NCBI RefSeq assembly: GCF_004000945.1
Contig: NZ_BIMF01000006.1
Span: 62,001 to 126,000 of the forward strand
Reading direction: 5' to 3'
Origin: Paenibacillus lautus NBRC 15380
GTDB lineage: Bacteria > Bacillota > Bacilli > Paenibacillales > Paenibacillaceae
DNA: 64,000 nt
Shown: positions 1 to 9,833 of the stretch, one piece after another
Layout: every line of letters starts with the position of its first letter
Numbering within the stretch: the stretch's first letter is position 1
The notes under the pieces: model-generated
What the model was told of the DNA's origin: nothing
The model's input: the letters and a program-made list of their open reading frames with translations, nothing else
The model's database searches: none
Program-made: the position numbers and the translations under genes

Positions 1-943
1 TGCCATAGGCAAACGGGCCCGGTCGATGCTCCGAATCCGCCTTCACCAGGAAGCCGCCGAAGTCCGGGATATGATCGTAAATCTCATTCGCCGTGTCCTT
101 CCACCACTGCCGAACCTCTTCGTTCAGCGGGTCGGAGGTGGACACGCCGCCGATATGCAGCGGAGCCGCAAAGTTAATGCTCAAGTACAATGTCATGCCA
201 TATTCCCGGAAGATATCCGCGATCTTCGCAATCGTCGGCAAATATTCCGCAGTAATGAATTTCGTCTCGATCTCGTGCACATTGACGTTATTAATGGAGA
301 TGGCATTCATGCCCACGGAAGCCAACAGGCGGGCGTAGTCTCTTACCCGATCCAGATTTTCGGTAAACCGTCCGTTTTCGTAAAAAATCGAGCTGCCCGA
401 GTACCCGCGTTCCACCGAGCCGTCGGCATTGTCCCATTGATTGATCATCCGCAGTCCGTTCACTGGCTGCTCGGTCACGTTCAGTCCGGTTAACGGTTGG
501 TGGGAGGCCAGCAATCTCAATAAATGAAACACCCCATATAATATGCCTTTACCGGATCCACCGGTCAGTACCAGCTTCTCCTGCTGCCCTTGGCCTAAAG
601 CTAAATGCTCCAGCTGAAAGCCTTCTGCGCCTAGCCGGGCTTCCTCCATCCGGCCCTTATCCCCGCCTGAGCCGACCCCATCCATTTCTCCCATGTCTGC
701 TTCAGCTGCCGCAAGAATGCGTACCTCGAGATAAGATGAAGCCGGGGCCTCGGCCGTGATGACCGGTACGATACCGAGCATGGATTGGCACGCCCTCTTC
801 AGCTCCTCCATGGCGGCGTTAGCAACCCGCGACTGCTGCAGGTCCGACACAATCGTGCCGAGCAGCCTGCCGTATCCGGCGGCAAGCTTGCGATCCTTCA
901 CGGGCGCATACTGCAGCCACGCTTTATATAAAGTGCTGTTCAA
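1..943 (-). CDS. aguA: Alpha-glucuronidase, GH67 (partial, C-terminus beyond window)
   Basis: Removes 4-O-methylglucuronic acid from the non-reducing end of aldouronates (short glucuronoxylan fragments) in the cytoplasm. About 314 codons are visible, from a TTG start at 943 with an AAGGAGG site 8 nt upstream; the frame runs open to the window edge. The N-terminal domain precedes the catalytic barrel. The segment KADSE near residues 301-305 matches the GH67 region that, from family knowledge, carries the catalytic acid; the other catalytic residues lie outside the window. No signal peptide is visible. It is the last visible gene of the cluster running from the YesMN regulators through the importer and GH10 xylanase. 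A gap of about 200 nt separates it from the xylanase, with no clear terminator. Confidence 0.93.
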   Translation of the reverse strand, partial: MNSTLYKAWLQYAPVKDRKLAAGYGRLLGTIVSDLQQSRVANAAMEELKRACQSMLGIVPVITAEAPASSYLEVRILAAAEADMGEMDGVGSGGDKGRMEEARLGAEGFQLEHLALGQGQQEKLVLTGGSGKGILYGVFHLLRLLASHQPLTGLNVTEQPVNGLRMINQWDNADGSVERGYSGSSIFYENGRFTENLDRVRDYARLLASVGMNAISINNVNVHEIETKFITAEYLPTIAKIADIFREYGMTLYLSINFAAPLHIGGVSTSDPLNEEVRQWWKDTANEIYDHIPDFGGFLVKADSEHRPGPFAYG

Positions 944-1140
944 TGTCAGTTCCTCCTTCTTTGGCAAAAAGCCAGTGCCATCTCTTCGGATTGCCGTTGT
1001 CTTAAACTCCTGCTTCCCATCAGAGCCAAAATACAGATGCCGGCCACAAGGACCGGCAACATGACAAGCTGATGGCAGCCTTAACCGCTTATATTGCTTC
1101 GTATTTGATTAGGATGAATGCTGATCCGCGCCATAACGGA

Positions 1141-2157
1141 TTACACCTTGGCTGTAATCTCCACCAACCGGTGAAACGCCGGTTTCGGCTGATGCCGCTC
1201 ATCGAACAGGAAGGGCCAATTCTTCCGCCCCCGTACCGGGAAATCGTCCAGCCAAGTGTAATCGTCGGCTGCGCCCCAGAAGGTAACGGACGTAATATGA
1301 TCCCGGTACTCCTTCAGAATGCCGAACATCGCCTCATACCGCTTAGCTTGAGCCTCCAGAAGTTCTTCCGGCGCTTCGGTCAGATCCTTCCGCTTGTCGT
1401 CAAACCGGAACATCGACACATCGAGCTCCGTAAGCTGGAGCTGTAGGCCGAGCGACGCGTACTTCTCGATCGCCGCCCGGATATCGTCAAGACCCGGGTC
1501 GTACAGATTCCAGTGCGCCTGCAAGCCTACGCCATGGATCGGCGTTCCTTGATCCAGCAGCGACTTGACCAGCGTATGGATTTTGTCCCGCTTGTTCGGA
1601 TGGGACTCATTGTAATCGTTATAGAACAAGAGGGCCGACGGATCGGCTTCATGAGCATACTCGAATGCCTTGGAGATAAAATCGGGACCCGCAATGTCCA
1701 GCCATTTGGACGGACGAAGAAGTTCGGCACCTTCATCGGAGATTACCTCGTTCACGACGTCCCAGGCGTAAATACCGTCCTTGTATCGCTTCACGACCGT
1801 GTCGGTATGCGACTTCAGCCGTGCGTACAGCGTGGCTTTATCTACCAGGCTCCCGTTCTTGTCCTCAAACAGCCAGTCGGTCGTTTGGTTATGCCATACC
1901 AGCGTATGGCCGCGCATCTTCATGCCATGCTTGCGGGCGAAGGCGGCAAGTCGGTCCGCGTCCTCGAACGTATACGTATCCTCCGCCGGATGCACGCTGA
2001 CAAACTTCATTTCATTTTCCGCTGTAATGCTGTTGAAATGGTACGATAGCAGTTCCTCCTGCGTTTCGATTGTCCGCGGGTTCACGGCCGCTCCGATGAG
2101 AAAGTCATCCGCGAACATTTCCTTAAGCCTCGGTTCATTTCGATGCGTGTTGGACAT
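1141..2157 (-). CDS. xynA2: Intracellular GH10 endo-1,4-beta-xylanase
   Basis: Hydrolyses beta-1,4 links in imported xylo-oligosaccharides and aldouronates after AguA removes glucuronate. The 338-residue protein is a single GH10 barrel without signal peptide, binding module or linker, which fits the cytoplasmic XynA2 type. The acid/base is E137 in WDVVNE and the nucleophile E244 in TELD; the NEMKF and HTLVWHNQ motifs are also present. An upstream in-frame extension to 2292 exists, but the ATG at 2157 has a strong AAGGAGGG site 7 nt away and starts where homology is expected. It lies 155 nt after the permease gene, presumably in the same operon. Confidence 0.94.
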   Translation of the reverse strand: MSNTHRNEPRLKEMFADDFLIGAAVNPRTIETQEELLSYHFNSITAENEMKFVSVHPAEDTYTFEDADRLAAFARKHGMKMRGHTLVWHNQTTDWLFEDKNGSLVDKATLYARLKSHTDTVVKRYKDGIYAWDVVNEVISDEGAELLRPSKWLDIAGPDFISKAFEYAHEADPSALLFYNDYNESHPNKRDKIHTLVKSLLDQGTPIHGVGLQAHWNLYDPGLDDIRAAIEKYASLGLQLQLTELDVSMFRFDDKRKDLTEAPEELLEAQAKRYEAMFGILKEYRDHITSVTFWGAADDYTWLDDFPVRGRKNWPFLFDERHQPKPAFHRLVEITAKV

Positions 2158-2312
2158 ACGCAATCCCTCCTTGAAATAGAGATCATAGCAAGATTGATGG
2201 TTTATGATCATGATGCCAACGGCATCGTTGGTCGGCAGCCATCCAAGCATGCCCCTGACCACGTACCGTGTGCTCGGGGAGCAGTTGTACATATTTAGCG
2301 GTCTTCCGCAGC

Positions 2313-3248
2313 TTAACCTTTCACCCCGCCAAGGGTCATTCCTTGCACAAAGTATTTTTGCAGGAACGGATACACCAGAATGATCGGCACGCTGGCCACG
2401 ATGGTCATCGTTGCCCGAATGGAAGTCGGCGTCACCTGATTCGCGCCGCTTTCCGAGCTTGCAAACTGGCTTGCATAGTCGTTGCCCGAATTCAGCGAGG
2501 AATTCGAATTCTGGAGTATTTTCATCAACTCATACTGCAAGGTGCTAAGCTCGCTGTATGAAGAGTTGTACAAGAATACGTCAAACCAGGAGTTCCACTG
2601 GGATACTGCCGTGAACAGCGATACCGTAGCAAGTACGGGCACGCATAGCGGAAGCACGATTTTCATGAAAGTCGTGAATTCACCGGCGCCGTCGATCCGG
2701 GCCGATTCCAGAATTCCCTCCGGCAGTCCTTCAATGAAGGAACGGATAACGATCACGTTAAACACGCCGATCAGGCCCGGAATGATGTACACCGAGAAGG
2801 TACCCAGCATGCCCAATTCGCGAATCAACAGAAAGTTCGGAATCAAACCGCCGCTGAAATACATGGTCAAGATGAAGGCAATCGATACGAATTTGCGCAG
2901 CACATATTCCGGACGGCTAATCGTATAGGCCACCATGGCACAGCAGAATACGGAAGTGATCGTTCCGATCAACGTACGCAGAACCGAGATGAAGGTAGCG
3001 TGGAATATCGTGGCTTCGTTAAATACATATTTGTAATTCTCCCATGTGAAATCCCGCGGCCATAAATAAATGCCGCCTTTCACCGAATCCGTCGCATGGT
3101 TGAAGGAAACCGCGAGCGTATTGATGAACGGGTACAGCGTGACGATCATGAGACAGATCATGAACACAATATTAAAGGTATCGAATAACCGGTCCGCGGG
3201 AGACTTGAACCGGGCGTGGGCCCGCGGTGAATCTGAAATCTTCGCCAT
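2313..3248 (-). CDS. ytcP: Carbohydrate ABC transporter permease, YtcP type
   Basis: Inner-membrane subunit of the CUT1-type importer that brings in xylan-derived oligosaccharides. The 311-residue protein has about six hydrophobic segments and the EAA-loop motif (ESARIDGAGEF, about residues 187-197) that docks to the shared ATPase. The C-terminal end QGMTLGGVKG is typical of YtcP/LplC permeases. It follows lplB by 51 nt and precedes xynA2. No ATPase gene is encoded here, as is usual for these clusters, which use an MsmX-like ATPase elsewhere; that is inference. Confidence 0.93.
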   Translation of the reverse strand: MAKISDSPRAHARFKSPADRLFDTFNIVFMICLMIVTLYPFINTLAVSFNHATDSVKGGIYLWPRDFTWENYKYVFNEATIFHATFISVLRTLIGTITSVFCCAMVAYTISRPEYVLRKFVSIAFILTMYFSGGLIPNFLLIRELGMLGTFSVYIIPGLIGVFNVIVIRSFIEGLPEGILESARIDGAGEFTTFMKIVLPLCVPVLATVSLFTAVSQWNSWFDVFLYNSSYSELSTLQYELMKILQNSNSSLNSGNDYASQFASSESGANQVTPTSIRATMTIVASVPIILVYPFLQKYFVQGMTLGGVKG

Positions 3249-3299
3249 ATGAATCCTCCTGTACGTTTTCTGATAGAGAACGGTCCTCGCAAGCTTCGC

Positions 3300-4340
3300 T
3301 TAGAACAAGCGATCTTCGCCCAGTCTCTTCGCGATATGGTTAGCCGTGAACAAGAGTATGAAGCTGACGACCGTCTTGAACATGCCGGCTGCAATCGAGA
3401 GCGAGAAGTTGCCCATCTGAATACCGTATTTCAGCACGAAAATATCCAGGTTCTCGGAATAATCCACGTTCATGCCGTTGCCAAGCAAATATTGCGGTTC
3501 AAACCCGGATTCGAGCAGGTTGCCGATATTCATGATCAGCAGGATGATGAATACCGGTTTCAGACCCGGCAAGGTGATGTTCCAGATCCTTTGAAAGCGT
3601 CCGGCGCCATCGATTTCCGCCGCCTCGTACTGCGAGGGATCAATCATCGTCATGGCAGCCAAATATATGATGGTGTTCCAGCCGACATTCTTCCATACCT
3701 CCGAAACACCGAGTATTCCCCAGAAATATTCCCCTTCCCCAAGCCATAGGATCGGTTCCTTAATGATCCCGAACCACATGAGGAGTTCATTGATAATCCC
3801 GCCGTCTGCGGACAGGGCCGTCGAAATAATGCTCGCAGCCACAACCCAAGAGATGAAATGGGGCAAATAACTGATCGTCTGCACGACCCGTTTAAACATC
3901 AAATTACGGAGCTCATTGAGCAGGATCGCTAACACAATCGCCGTAACAAACCCCAAGACGAGATTAATGAAACTCATGGCGAGCGTGTTGCGCATCACCC
4001 GAAGGAAGTGTTCGTCCTGAAACAGAAAGGTAAAATGCTGCAAGCCCACCCATTCCTGATCGAATATCTTTTTGGCCGGTTTAAAGTCCTGAAACGCGAT
4101 GGTCCAGCCCCATAGCGGCAGGTACTTAAAGACAAACAACCATATCAAAAAAGGAATCGACATGAAGACCAGTGCCTTCTGCTGCAGCAGCTTCTGGAAG
4201 AAGCTTTTTTCGCCTGTTGGCGGTCTATTGTTTAATCCAGTATCGTTTTTCCGTTGTTTATTGAAGAAACCTTTCGATACCGCCGGCGTTTCGCGTAACG
4301 CCGTAGTCTCTGCAGGTCCAATCGGGTTCGCTTTATCCAC
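3300..4340 (-). CDS. lplB: Carbohydrate ABC transporter permease, LplB type
   Basis: Second membrane subunit of the aldouronate/xylo-oligosaccharide importer. The 346-residue protein starts at GTG 4340, 8 nt after AAGGAG. A hydrophilic N-terminal tail of about 50 residues precedes the first membrane segment (FMSIPFLIWLFVF), and the EAA loop reads YEAAEIDGAGRF. The tail is longer than in many permeases. It lies downstream of lplA, separated by 108 nt holding a stem-loop. Confidence 0.93.
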   Translation of the reverse strand: MDKANPIGPAETTALRETPAVSKGFFNKQRKNDTGLNNRPPTGEKSFFQKLLQQKALVFMSIPFLIWLFVFKYLPLWGWTIAFQDFKPAKKIFDQEWVGLQHFTFLFQDEHFLRVMRNTLAMSFINLVLGFVTAIVLAILLNELRNLMFKRVVQTISYLPHFISWVVAASIISTALSADGGIINELLMWFGIIKEPILWLGEGEYFWGILGVSEVWKNVGWNTIIYLAAMTMIDPSQYEAAEIDGAGRFQRIWNITLPGLKPVFIILLIMNIGNLLESGFEPQYLLGNGMNVDYSENLDIFVLKYGIQMGNFSLSIAAGMFKTVVSFILLFTANHIAKRLGEDRLF

Positions 4341-4393
4341 GGTTTCTTCTCCTTCCTATCCAGCCCTTACAATTATGCTAGTTATAGAAGAGG

Positions 4394-4429
4394 AGGGACG
4401 GATACAAGCATTTCGTGTGGTCCGTCCCT
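4394..4429 (-). other. Stem-loop between lplA and lplB
   Basis: A perfect 9-bp stem (AGGGACGGA with TCCGTCCCT) closes an 18-nt loop between the binding-protein gene and the permease gene. No T-run follows in the minus direction, so it looks less like a terminator than like an mRNA-stabilising or processing hairpin. Such hairpins often raise binding-protein expression over permease expression. The role is inference. Confidence 0.6.
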
Positions 4430-4448
4430 TGCGCCTCTCCTTCATTTA

Positions 4449-6134
4449 TTATTTTCCTTGGGCATTTGCGATTTTCTTGGCTACTTCCTCGGTGATCAGA
4501 TCCTCGTACCCCTTCACATCCAGCTTGCTGAACTCGCCAACATATTCGTTCCAGATACCGTCAAACTCCGCAGGGTTTGCAAGAACCAGTTTCGGGAAGT
4601 ATTTACGCTGCAAATCGCTCTTCTTCTGAGTGAAGATTTGGGCTGGTGAGCCTTGATCAATCGGAATGCTCCAAGCCGGGTACCATGGACGGTCGTCCGG
4701 TGCCGCAAACAATTGCGAGAAGGAATCGATATCGTATGCTTCCAGCAGTTTCTTGTCCGGTTCGGAGTAAGACATCTTGGCAACCTCAGGCTGGCGTCCT
4801 GCACCGACAGAGTTACCGTCAGGCAGCGTGGAGCCGTTGCCGTAGCGAGGCCAGTTGTACTCGAAGTATTTGAATCCGAACGTCTCCCGGAAGGACTCCG
4901 TATTGGTCTGTGCAATCTGCTCTTCCGTACGATAGAAACGACCATTCTCATCTACGGAGTATGTCTCGTCCTTGATGCCCCAGTTGGACAGAATCTGGTT
5001 CTCGTCCGTCAGCAGGTTGTTGAAGTATTTCACAATGCGCTCCGGATCCTTCGCGCTGACGGAAATCCCTACGCCGCGGTTGTTAACAAAGGATGGCGGA
5101 TCCAGATATTGATCCTTGATGTTCTCATCGTACACGATCGGCAGCGCCATATATTCGAGGTCGTCACTACCCGACTTGTTGGCTGCTTCACGCAGGTTGT
5201 TGATCGCTTGGCCTGCCTGCCATCTGTAATCGAAGAAGCCAAGCACCTTACCGGAAGCCAATTTGGCAAGGTATTGATCATAGTTGTCCACAAAAGAGGA
5301 TTTATCGAACAGGCCTTCCGCATTCAGCTTGTTCAGCTCCTGCAGGTAACGCTTCGTTATGTCATCGTCCGCGTAGTCGTTCGCCACGTGGGTTTCCATG
5401 TCAATGATAATGCCGCCATCGTTCGGATAGCCGGCCAAGTGCATCGGAGCATTCGTGAAGGCAAAGAATTTATCCTGCGTCGTCAGTGCCAAGTACCCGG
5501 TCAGGCCTTCCTCCGGATGTTTCTTCACGTAGTCGCGAATCAGGCCCAGGTAGTCGTCGAACGTCTTAATCTTCGGATAACCCGCTTCCTTCAGAACGCG
5601 GCGCTGAATCCAGAATGCGCCCTGTTCAATGTTGGGAGCCGACGTGTACTCTCCTACAACCGCGCTCAGCGGGAGGAAGTAAATGTTGCCGTCCTCGGCT
5701 TTCATCAGATTGTAATACGGCTCGTACACACGCTTGATGTTAGGGCCGTACTTATCGATCAGGTCATTGAGCGGAATGAAGGCGCCCGCCCCAACCAGCT
5801 TATCGATCGAGCTCCCCGGCACAATCACATCGGGATAATCGTTACTGGCAATGAAGGTTCCCACCTTGGTGTTCTCGTCTCCTACCAAATGCTCCATTTT
5901 AAAATTCACGCCGGTTTGATCTTCGAAAATTTTACCGATGGTCGTTTCGTTCGTATTTTTGTCTTTACCTGCTGCGGAGTTGAAATAGGTGAAGGTGACC
6001 TTCTCTTCTTTCTTCTCGCCTTCCCCGCCGGCAGCCGGTGCGTTATCCGCTGCCTCTTTACCGCCGCCGCAAGCCGCCAGAAGCGATACCATCATAACCA
6101 CGGTCAGACAGCTTATCCAAAATTTCTTGTTCAT
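4449..6134 (-). CDS. lplA: Extracellular oligosaccharide-binding lipoprotein
   Basis: Lipid-anchored solute-binding protein that captures aldouronates or xylo-oligosaccharides outside the membrane. The 561-residue precursor has a signal peptide with lipobox LAAC and the lipidated cysteine at C22. An acidic linker rich in A, G, E and K follows, then a large family 1 binding fold; length and pattern match LplA-type proteins of Paenibacillus. It is the first gene of the transporter-enzyme operon, with a promoter and a cre-like site just upstream. Confidence 0.93.
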   Translation of the reverse strand: MNKKFWISCLTVVMMVSLLAACGGGKEAADNAPAAGGEGEKKEEKVTFTYFNSAAGKDKNTNETTIGKIFEDQTGVNFKMEHLVGDENTKVGTFIASNDYPDVIVPGSSIDKLVGAGAFIPLNDLIDKYGPNIKRVYEPYYNLMKAEDGNIYFLPLSAVVGEYTSAPNIEQGAFWIQRRVLKEAGYPKIKTFDDYLGLIRDYVKKHPEEGLTGYLALTTQDKFFAFTNAPMHLAGYPNDGGIIIDMETHVANDYADDDITKRYLQELNKLNAEGLFDKSSFVDNYDQYLAKLASGKVLGFFDYRWQAGQAINNLREAANKSGSDDLEYMALPIVYDENIKDQYLDPPSFVNNRGVGISVSAKDPERIVKYFNNLLTDENQILSNWGIKDETYSVDENGRFYRTEEQIAQTNTESFRETFGFKYFEYNWPRYGNGSTLPDGNSVGAGRQPEVAKMSYSEPDKKLLEAYDIDSFSQLFAAPDDRPWYPAWSIPIDQGSPAQIFTQKKSDLQRKYFPKLVLANPAEFDGIWNEYVGEFSKLDVKGYEDLITEEVAKKIANAQGK

Positions 6135-6167
6135 GCTCTGGACCTACCCCTTTCGGTCTCGTTAATT

Positions 6168-6186
6168 TGTAAGCACTTTCATTATA
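6168..6186 (-). promoter_or_regulatory. lplA promoter -10 with overlapping cre-like site
   Basis: On the minus strand a perfect TATAAT (6181-6186) is followed directly by TGAAAGTGCTTACA (6168-6181), which differs at one position from the CcpA consensus TGWNANCGNTNWCA. A cre overlapping the -10 would repress by blocking transcription, fitting glucose repression of xylan use. No good -35 is seen, which suggests an activator, probably the YesN-type regulator upstream. Confidence 0.6.
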
Positions 6187-6322
6187 AGAGAGCTCATGAG
6201 CGATTTTCACCCGTCAATCTTTAGGTGATACTTAGAAAACTATAGAACCGTATCTTTTGTTGTGAAAAATGGCAGCTCCCAGCTCCGCAGCCTTCCTGCT
6301 GCACTCCTGCCGTCTAACGAAC

Positions 6323-6367
6323 AAATCCTGCTGTAGTCACTCCGAATCGGAATGCCAAGCAGGATTT
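6323..6367 (-). terminator. Possible terminator after the yesMN pair
   Basis: AAATCCTGCT and AGCAGGATTT form a 10-bp stem just after the sensor-kinase stop codon. The T-run is weak, so termination may be partial. Confidence 0.45.
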
Positions 6368-6374
6368 GCCGTCG

Positions 6375-8117
6375 TTATGTTTCGATGGGGATGGACAGCC
6401 TGACCCGGGTGCCTTGTCCGGGCGAGCTGTCGATGTCAAACCGGAACCGGCTGCCGTAGTACAGCTTCAACCGGTAAATGACATTCTGAATGCCGATCCG
6501 CTCGCCCATCTCGTCCTCGGTATCCAGATAACGGCAGATGCGTTCTACCTTCTCCGCGGACATGCCTGCCCCGTTATCTTGGATGGTACAGATTAGGGAT
6601 TGGCCCTCGCGCACAATCTGAACTTCAATGCGCCCCCCGTGTTTGAGCGGCTCGATGCCGTGAATGCAAGCATTCTCCACAAACGTGACGATGGCCATCT
6701 TCGGTATTTGCAGGTGTCCCTCTTCGGCTGGCGCATGGACCGAATAATCAATTTTGTCGCCAAACCGGTATTTCTGGATCTCAAGGAAACAATGGATAAA
6801 CTCCACTTCTTCCTTGAGTGTCACCATGTCTTTTTTCCAAACGAGCGAATTGCGGAAGATCTTCGCCATATTATGAATGATTTTTGCCGTCTCATCCTCA
6901 TCCTTCATCAGGCTGCGCATGCGGATCGTCTCCAAGGCGTTAAAGAGGAAGTGCGGATTAATCTGGCTCTGCAGGGCGTTCAATTGCGCATGCCTCCGCT
7001 GCAGCTCCAAGTTCTTCTTCTGGATATCCGCTACGTACACGTCATTGATCAGGCTCTCGAGCTGCAAGGTCATCCGGTTGAATTCACCCGTCAGTTGACC
7101 GATCTCGTCACGTGCTTCAGCCTCTTGGATCGTGTCGTAATTTTGGTTCTTGACCTTTTTCATATGTTTGAGTATCCGTACCAGACGCACGTTCAGGGAC
7201 CGGCTGATCCAGACAATCACCAGGCTCGGAAGCAGGAAATTGAGGCAGGTCAGCACAATGACGAACCGCAAGGACTGATGCACGTCACGCAGCACTACAT
7301 CCTCCGGCGTCACGGCCATAATCGTCCAGGTGTTCAGATTGTTGGTCGTGAACGTATCGGTATGAAACTCCAGAAACTTGTCGCCATGTGCGATGCTGCT
7401 GTACGGTACGGAGCCCTGCATGACATCGACCTTCGGATCCGTGGTATATTCAATATTTCCGGCTCCGCTCAGCAGGTATACTTTGCCCTGCACATTCAGA
7501 TTGCTCATGATCTGACGGATTGAGGGCATCCGCATATCAATCTTGAGATACTTGGTATGGTCATCCTGGGAGCTGAAATAATTCATGCTCCGGATGATGC
7601 TGAAGCTGTCCAATTGGCCGTTGTTGCCCGTACGCATCACGATCGGCTGGGTTACGTTCTTGCCCGCGATTGCCTTGTACCAAGCCTCTTCCTTCACCTG
7701 GTCGCTGATATAATTAATGCCGCCGGAATACAGCAGGGTCGGATTGCCCACATACACCGTGATCTCGCTGACCGAATTGTATACGGCACTGCCCGAATTC
7801 AGTATGCGGCGGAGATAGGTATCGTAAGCCTCGATATAATCGGCCGGATGATCGTACACCGTTTCCATGATCTCGTTCAATTGAACGTCCGTGTAGAAGA
7901 CCGAGGAGATCTCCAGGGCGTCCTCGACTTCTCGGCGGAACTCGTTTTTCATCTGCTCCAGCGCTACGGTTATATCCTGGATCCGCTGCTCCCTCACGCT
8001 GCCGGATGTCACGTTGTAGAAGATGAGGTTGGTAATCAGGATCGGTAAAAATACAGCCAGGAAATACAATAGCAGCATCTTGTCCCGCAGACGGACATTA
8101 TTTAGGCTCGGCTTCAT
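6375..8117 (-). CDS. yesM: YesM-type sensor histidine kinase
   Basis: Membrane kinase that probably senses xylan fragments or the loaded binding protein and phosphorylates the adjacent regulator. The 580 residues comprise one N-terminal membrane segment (about 13-34), an extracellular cache-like region (about 35-275), a second membrane segment (about 280-305), HAMP, the His_kinase motif INPHFLFNALETIRM near residue 385 and a HATPase domain ending near residue 575 (DNGAGM, GIGIQNV). Its start overlaps the stop of the regulator gene by 4 nt (ATGA), so the two are translationally coupled. Confidence 0.93.
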   Translation of the reverse strand: MKPSLNNVRLRDKMLLLYFLAVFLPILITNLIFYNVTSGSVREQRIQDITVALEQMKNEFRREVEDALEISSVFYTDVQLNEIMETVYDHPADYIEAYDTYLRRILNSGSAVYNSVSEITVYVGNPTLLYSGGINYISDQVKEEAWYKAIAGKNVTQPIVMRTGNNGQLDSFSIIRSMNYFSSQDDHTKYLKIDMRMPSIRQIMSNLNVQGKVYLLSGAGNIEYTTDPKVDVMQGSVPYSSIAHGDKFLEFHTDTFTTNNLNTWTIMAVTPEDVVLRDVHQSLRFVIVLTCLNFLLPSLVIVWISRSLNVRLVRILKHMKKVKNQNYDTIQEAEARDEIGQLTGEFNRMTLQLESLINDVYVADIQKKNLELQRRHAQLNALQSQINPHFLFNALETIRMRSLMKDEDETAKIIHNMAKIFRNSLVWKKDMVTLKEEVEFIHCFLEIQKYRFGDKIDYSVHAPAEEGHLQIPKMAIVTFVENACIHGIEPLKHGGRIEVQIVREGQSLICTIQDNGAGMSAEKVERICRYLDTEDEMGERIGIQNVIYRLKLYYGSRFRFDIDSSPGQGTRVRLSIPIET

Positions 8118-9721
8118 GCATTCGTCCCTTCGGACGCGGCCTCCCTCATCAAGCGGCTCCGGTACTCGCTTGGCGTCATCCGTTCCATCTTCTCGAATTG
8201 CGTAACGAAATAGTCCGGATTGCCGAAGCCGACCCGCTCCGCCACCTCATAGATGCGCAGATCCGTCTGGCGCAGCAATCTCTTCGCTTCGTTCACGCGC
8301 AGCTGCAGCAGGAAATCATTAAAGTACATACCGTACGCTTTTTTGAACAGCTGTCCCAGATAAACCGGGTTCATATAGAATTTCCCTGCAATGCCCTTCA
8401 GACTGATGTTCTCATGATAATGGGCCTCAATGTAAGCCCGGATCTTCTGGATTCCGCCCTTGTGCTGCTCCTTGCGAAGCTGCGCAATATAGTTCGCGCT
8501 TTCAATCGCAAAATCCGTAAACAACCGCTTCAGCCCATGAAGCGACAAGTTCCGGTCATGCCACTCGGTCATCTGCTCCAGACTGGACAGCCGGCTTTGA
8601 TCCCCATCCATGCTGCTGAGCACCCGCACCACGCCCAACACGCATTGGTTGATCGCCGTCTTCACCGCTTCGGGAGCATACAGCTGCTCCTGAAAGGATT
8701 CAAACAGCGAGCGAATCGTCCCCTCCAGCTTCTCGAAATGCAGCTCCTCGATCTGCTCCAGCAGCTGTTGATAAAGATGCTCTTCCAGCCCGATATATTG
8801 CAGATCATGCACCGAGGCTTCCTCATGGATCACCATGCCGCTCTCATCATAGATGTACTTGTATAGGAGCGCTTCCTTGGCCGTTTCGTAGGCGTCCTGA
8901 ATGAGGGACAGTCTCGAAACCGGCCGGCCGAAATAGACGAAGATTCGTTCATGCTCCGAATCGGCGAGTGATTGCTGAATGCGCCTAGCAAATCCCCGCT
9001 GACACCCCTGGAACGATTGCAGGATGCTCCCCGGAACGATGATGCCGATTCGATTACGGTGCTCATGCAGATAGAAGGGCTGTTCCCCATTCGAGATCGC
9101 AAGAAGGGCCGCTTCCACCCTGTCCTTGAATTCGCCTCTGCCCCCGTCATTGTCGTTAGCCGAAGCCAGCGGATGGTCATTCCGTTCGACAAAGACATAG
9201 AACAGACGGTCTCCCGGCAAGAGTTCAAGGCGTTGCTCCCATTCGTATAGCAGCGTCTCATCGGCTTCCCCTATAATGAGCGATTCCATCAAGGCTCCGG
9301 ACAACAGCCTCTCTTCTCGCACGCGAGCCTCGCGGTCTGACTCCAGCCGTTCGCTGAGCCGAACCAGCGCATGGCTGAATTCCGTCTCGTCAATCGGTTT
9401 CAGAATGAAATCATGCACGCCGTAACGAACAGCCTGCTGGGCATAGTTAAAATCATCGTATCCGCTTACAATAATGAAATACGGCTTCACAATATCGTCC
9501 GTAACGACACGCCTGATCAGCTCGAGTCCATCCAGCACCGGCATACGGATATCGGTAATGACCACATCCGGCTGAAGCCGTTCAATCAGTTCCAGCGCAT
9601 CTTCTCCGTTATCCGCTTCATCCACAATTTGAAAGCCGCAGGCTTCCCAATCAATCAGCTTCAGGAGCCCTTTGCGCGTAAACACCTCGTCATCCACCAA
9701 TATCGCCCGGTTCCATTGCAC
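8114..9721 (-). CDS. yesN: YesN-type response regulator, receiver plus AraC domain
   Basis: Transcription activator expected to switch on the downstream importer and xylan enzyme genes. The receiver domain (residues 5-120) has the acidic pair D10-D11 and phospho-acceptor D57 in VVITDIRMP. A long middle region follows, and two AraC-type helix-turn-helix motifs occupy about 430-530. The start is taken as GTG 9721, 7 nt after GAGGGGG, giving 535 residues; an upstream ATG adds ten unlikely residues. It is first in the yesN-yesM pair. Confidence 0.92.
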   Translation of the reverse strand: MQWNRAILVDDEVFTRKGLLKLIDWEACGFQIVDEADNGEDALELIERLQPDVVITDIRMPVLDGLELIRRVVTDDIVKPYFIIVSGYDDFNYAQQAVRYGVHDFILKPIDETEFSHALVRLSERLESDREARVREERLLSGALMESLIIGEADETLLYEWEQRLELLPGDRLFYVFVERNDHPLASANDNDGGRGEFKDRVEAALLAISNGEQPFYLHEHRNRIGIIVPGSILQSFQGCQRGFARRIQQSLADSEHERIFVYFGRPVSRLSLIQDAYETAKEALLYKYIYDESGMVIHEEASVHDLQYIGLEEHLYQQLLEQIEELHFEKLEGTIRSLFESFQEQLYAPEAVKTAINQCVLGVVRVLSSMDGDQSRLSSLEQMTEWHDRNLSLHGLKRLFTDFAIESANYIAQLRKEQHKGGIQKIRAYIEAHYHENISLKGIAGKFYMNPVYLGQLFKKAYGMYFNDFLLQLRVNEAKRLLRQTDLRIYEVAERVGFGNPDYFVTQFEKMERMTPSEYRSRLMREAASEGTNA

Positions 9722-9782
9722 GGTATGTCCCCCTCGCCTATTCGTGCACATCTGCCTGTCACAGATCTTCTATCCATCCACC

Positions 9783-9796
9783 AGCAAACGCTTTCA
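9783..9796 (-). promoter_or_regulatory. cre-like site upstream of yesN
   Basis: TGAAAGCGTTTGCT on the minus strand fits the cre consensus at 12 of 14 positions and lies next to a TATATG -10-like hexamer. CcpA control of the regulator pair is plausible, in parallel with the site before lplA. Confidence 0.4.
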
Positions 9797-9833
9797 TATA
9801 GTAAGTCTATTGTTCATGCTCCGCACAGAATTG

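Noticed and set aside
2158..2292. 45-residue N-terminal extension of the xylanase, considered as a signal peptide
   Set aside because: It has no signal-peptide pattern, and the ATG at 2157 has a near-perfect ribosome site. Intracellular GH10 fits the context.
4653..6224. 523-codon open frame on the plus strand
   Set aside because: It is exactly antisense to the lipoprotein gene lplA, has no credible ribosome site, and its composition is that of a complement of a coding strand.
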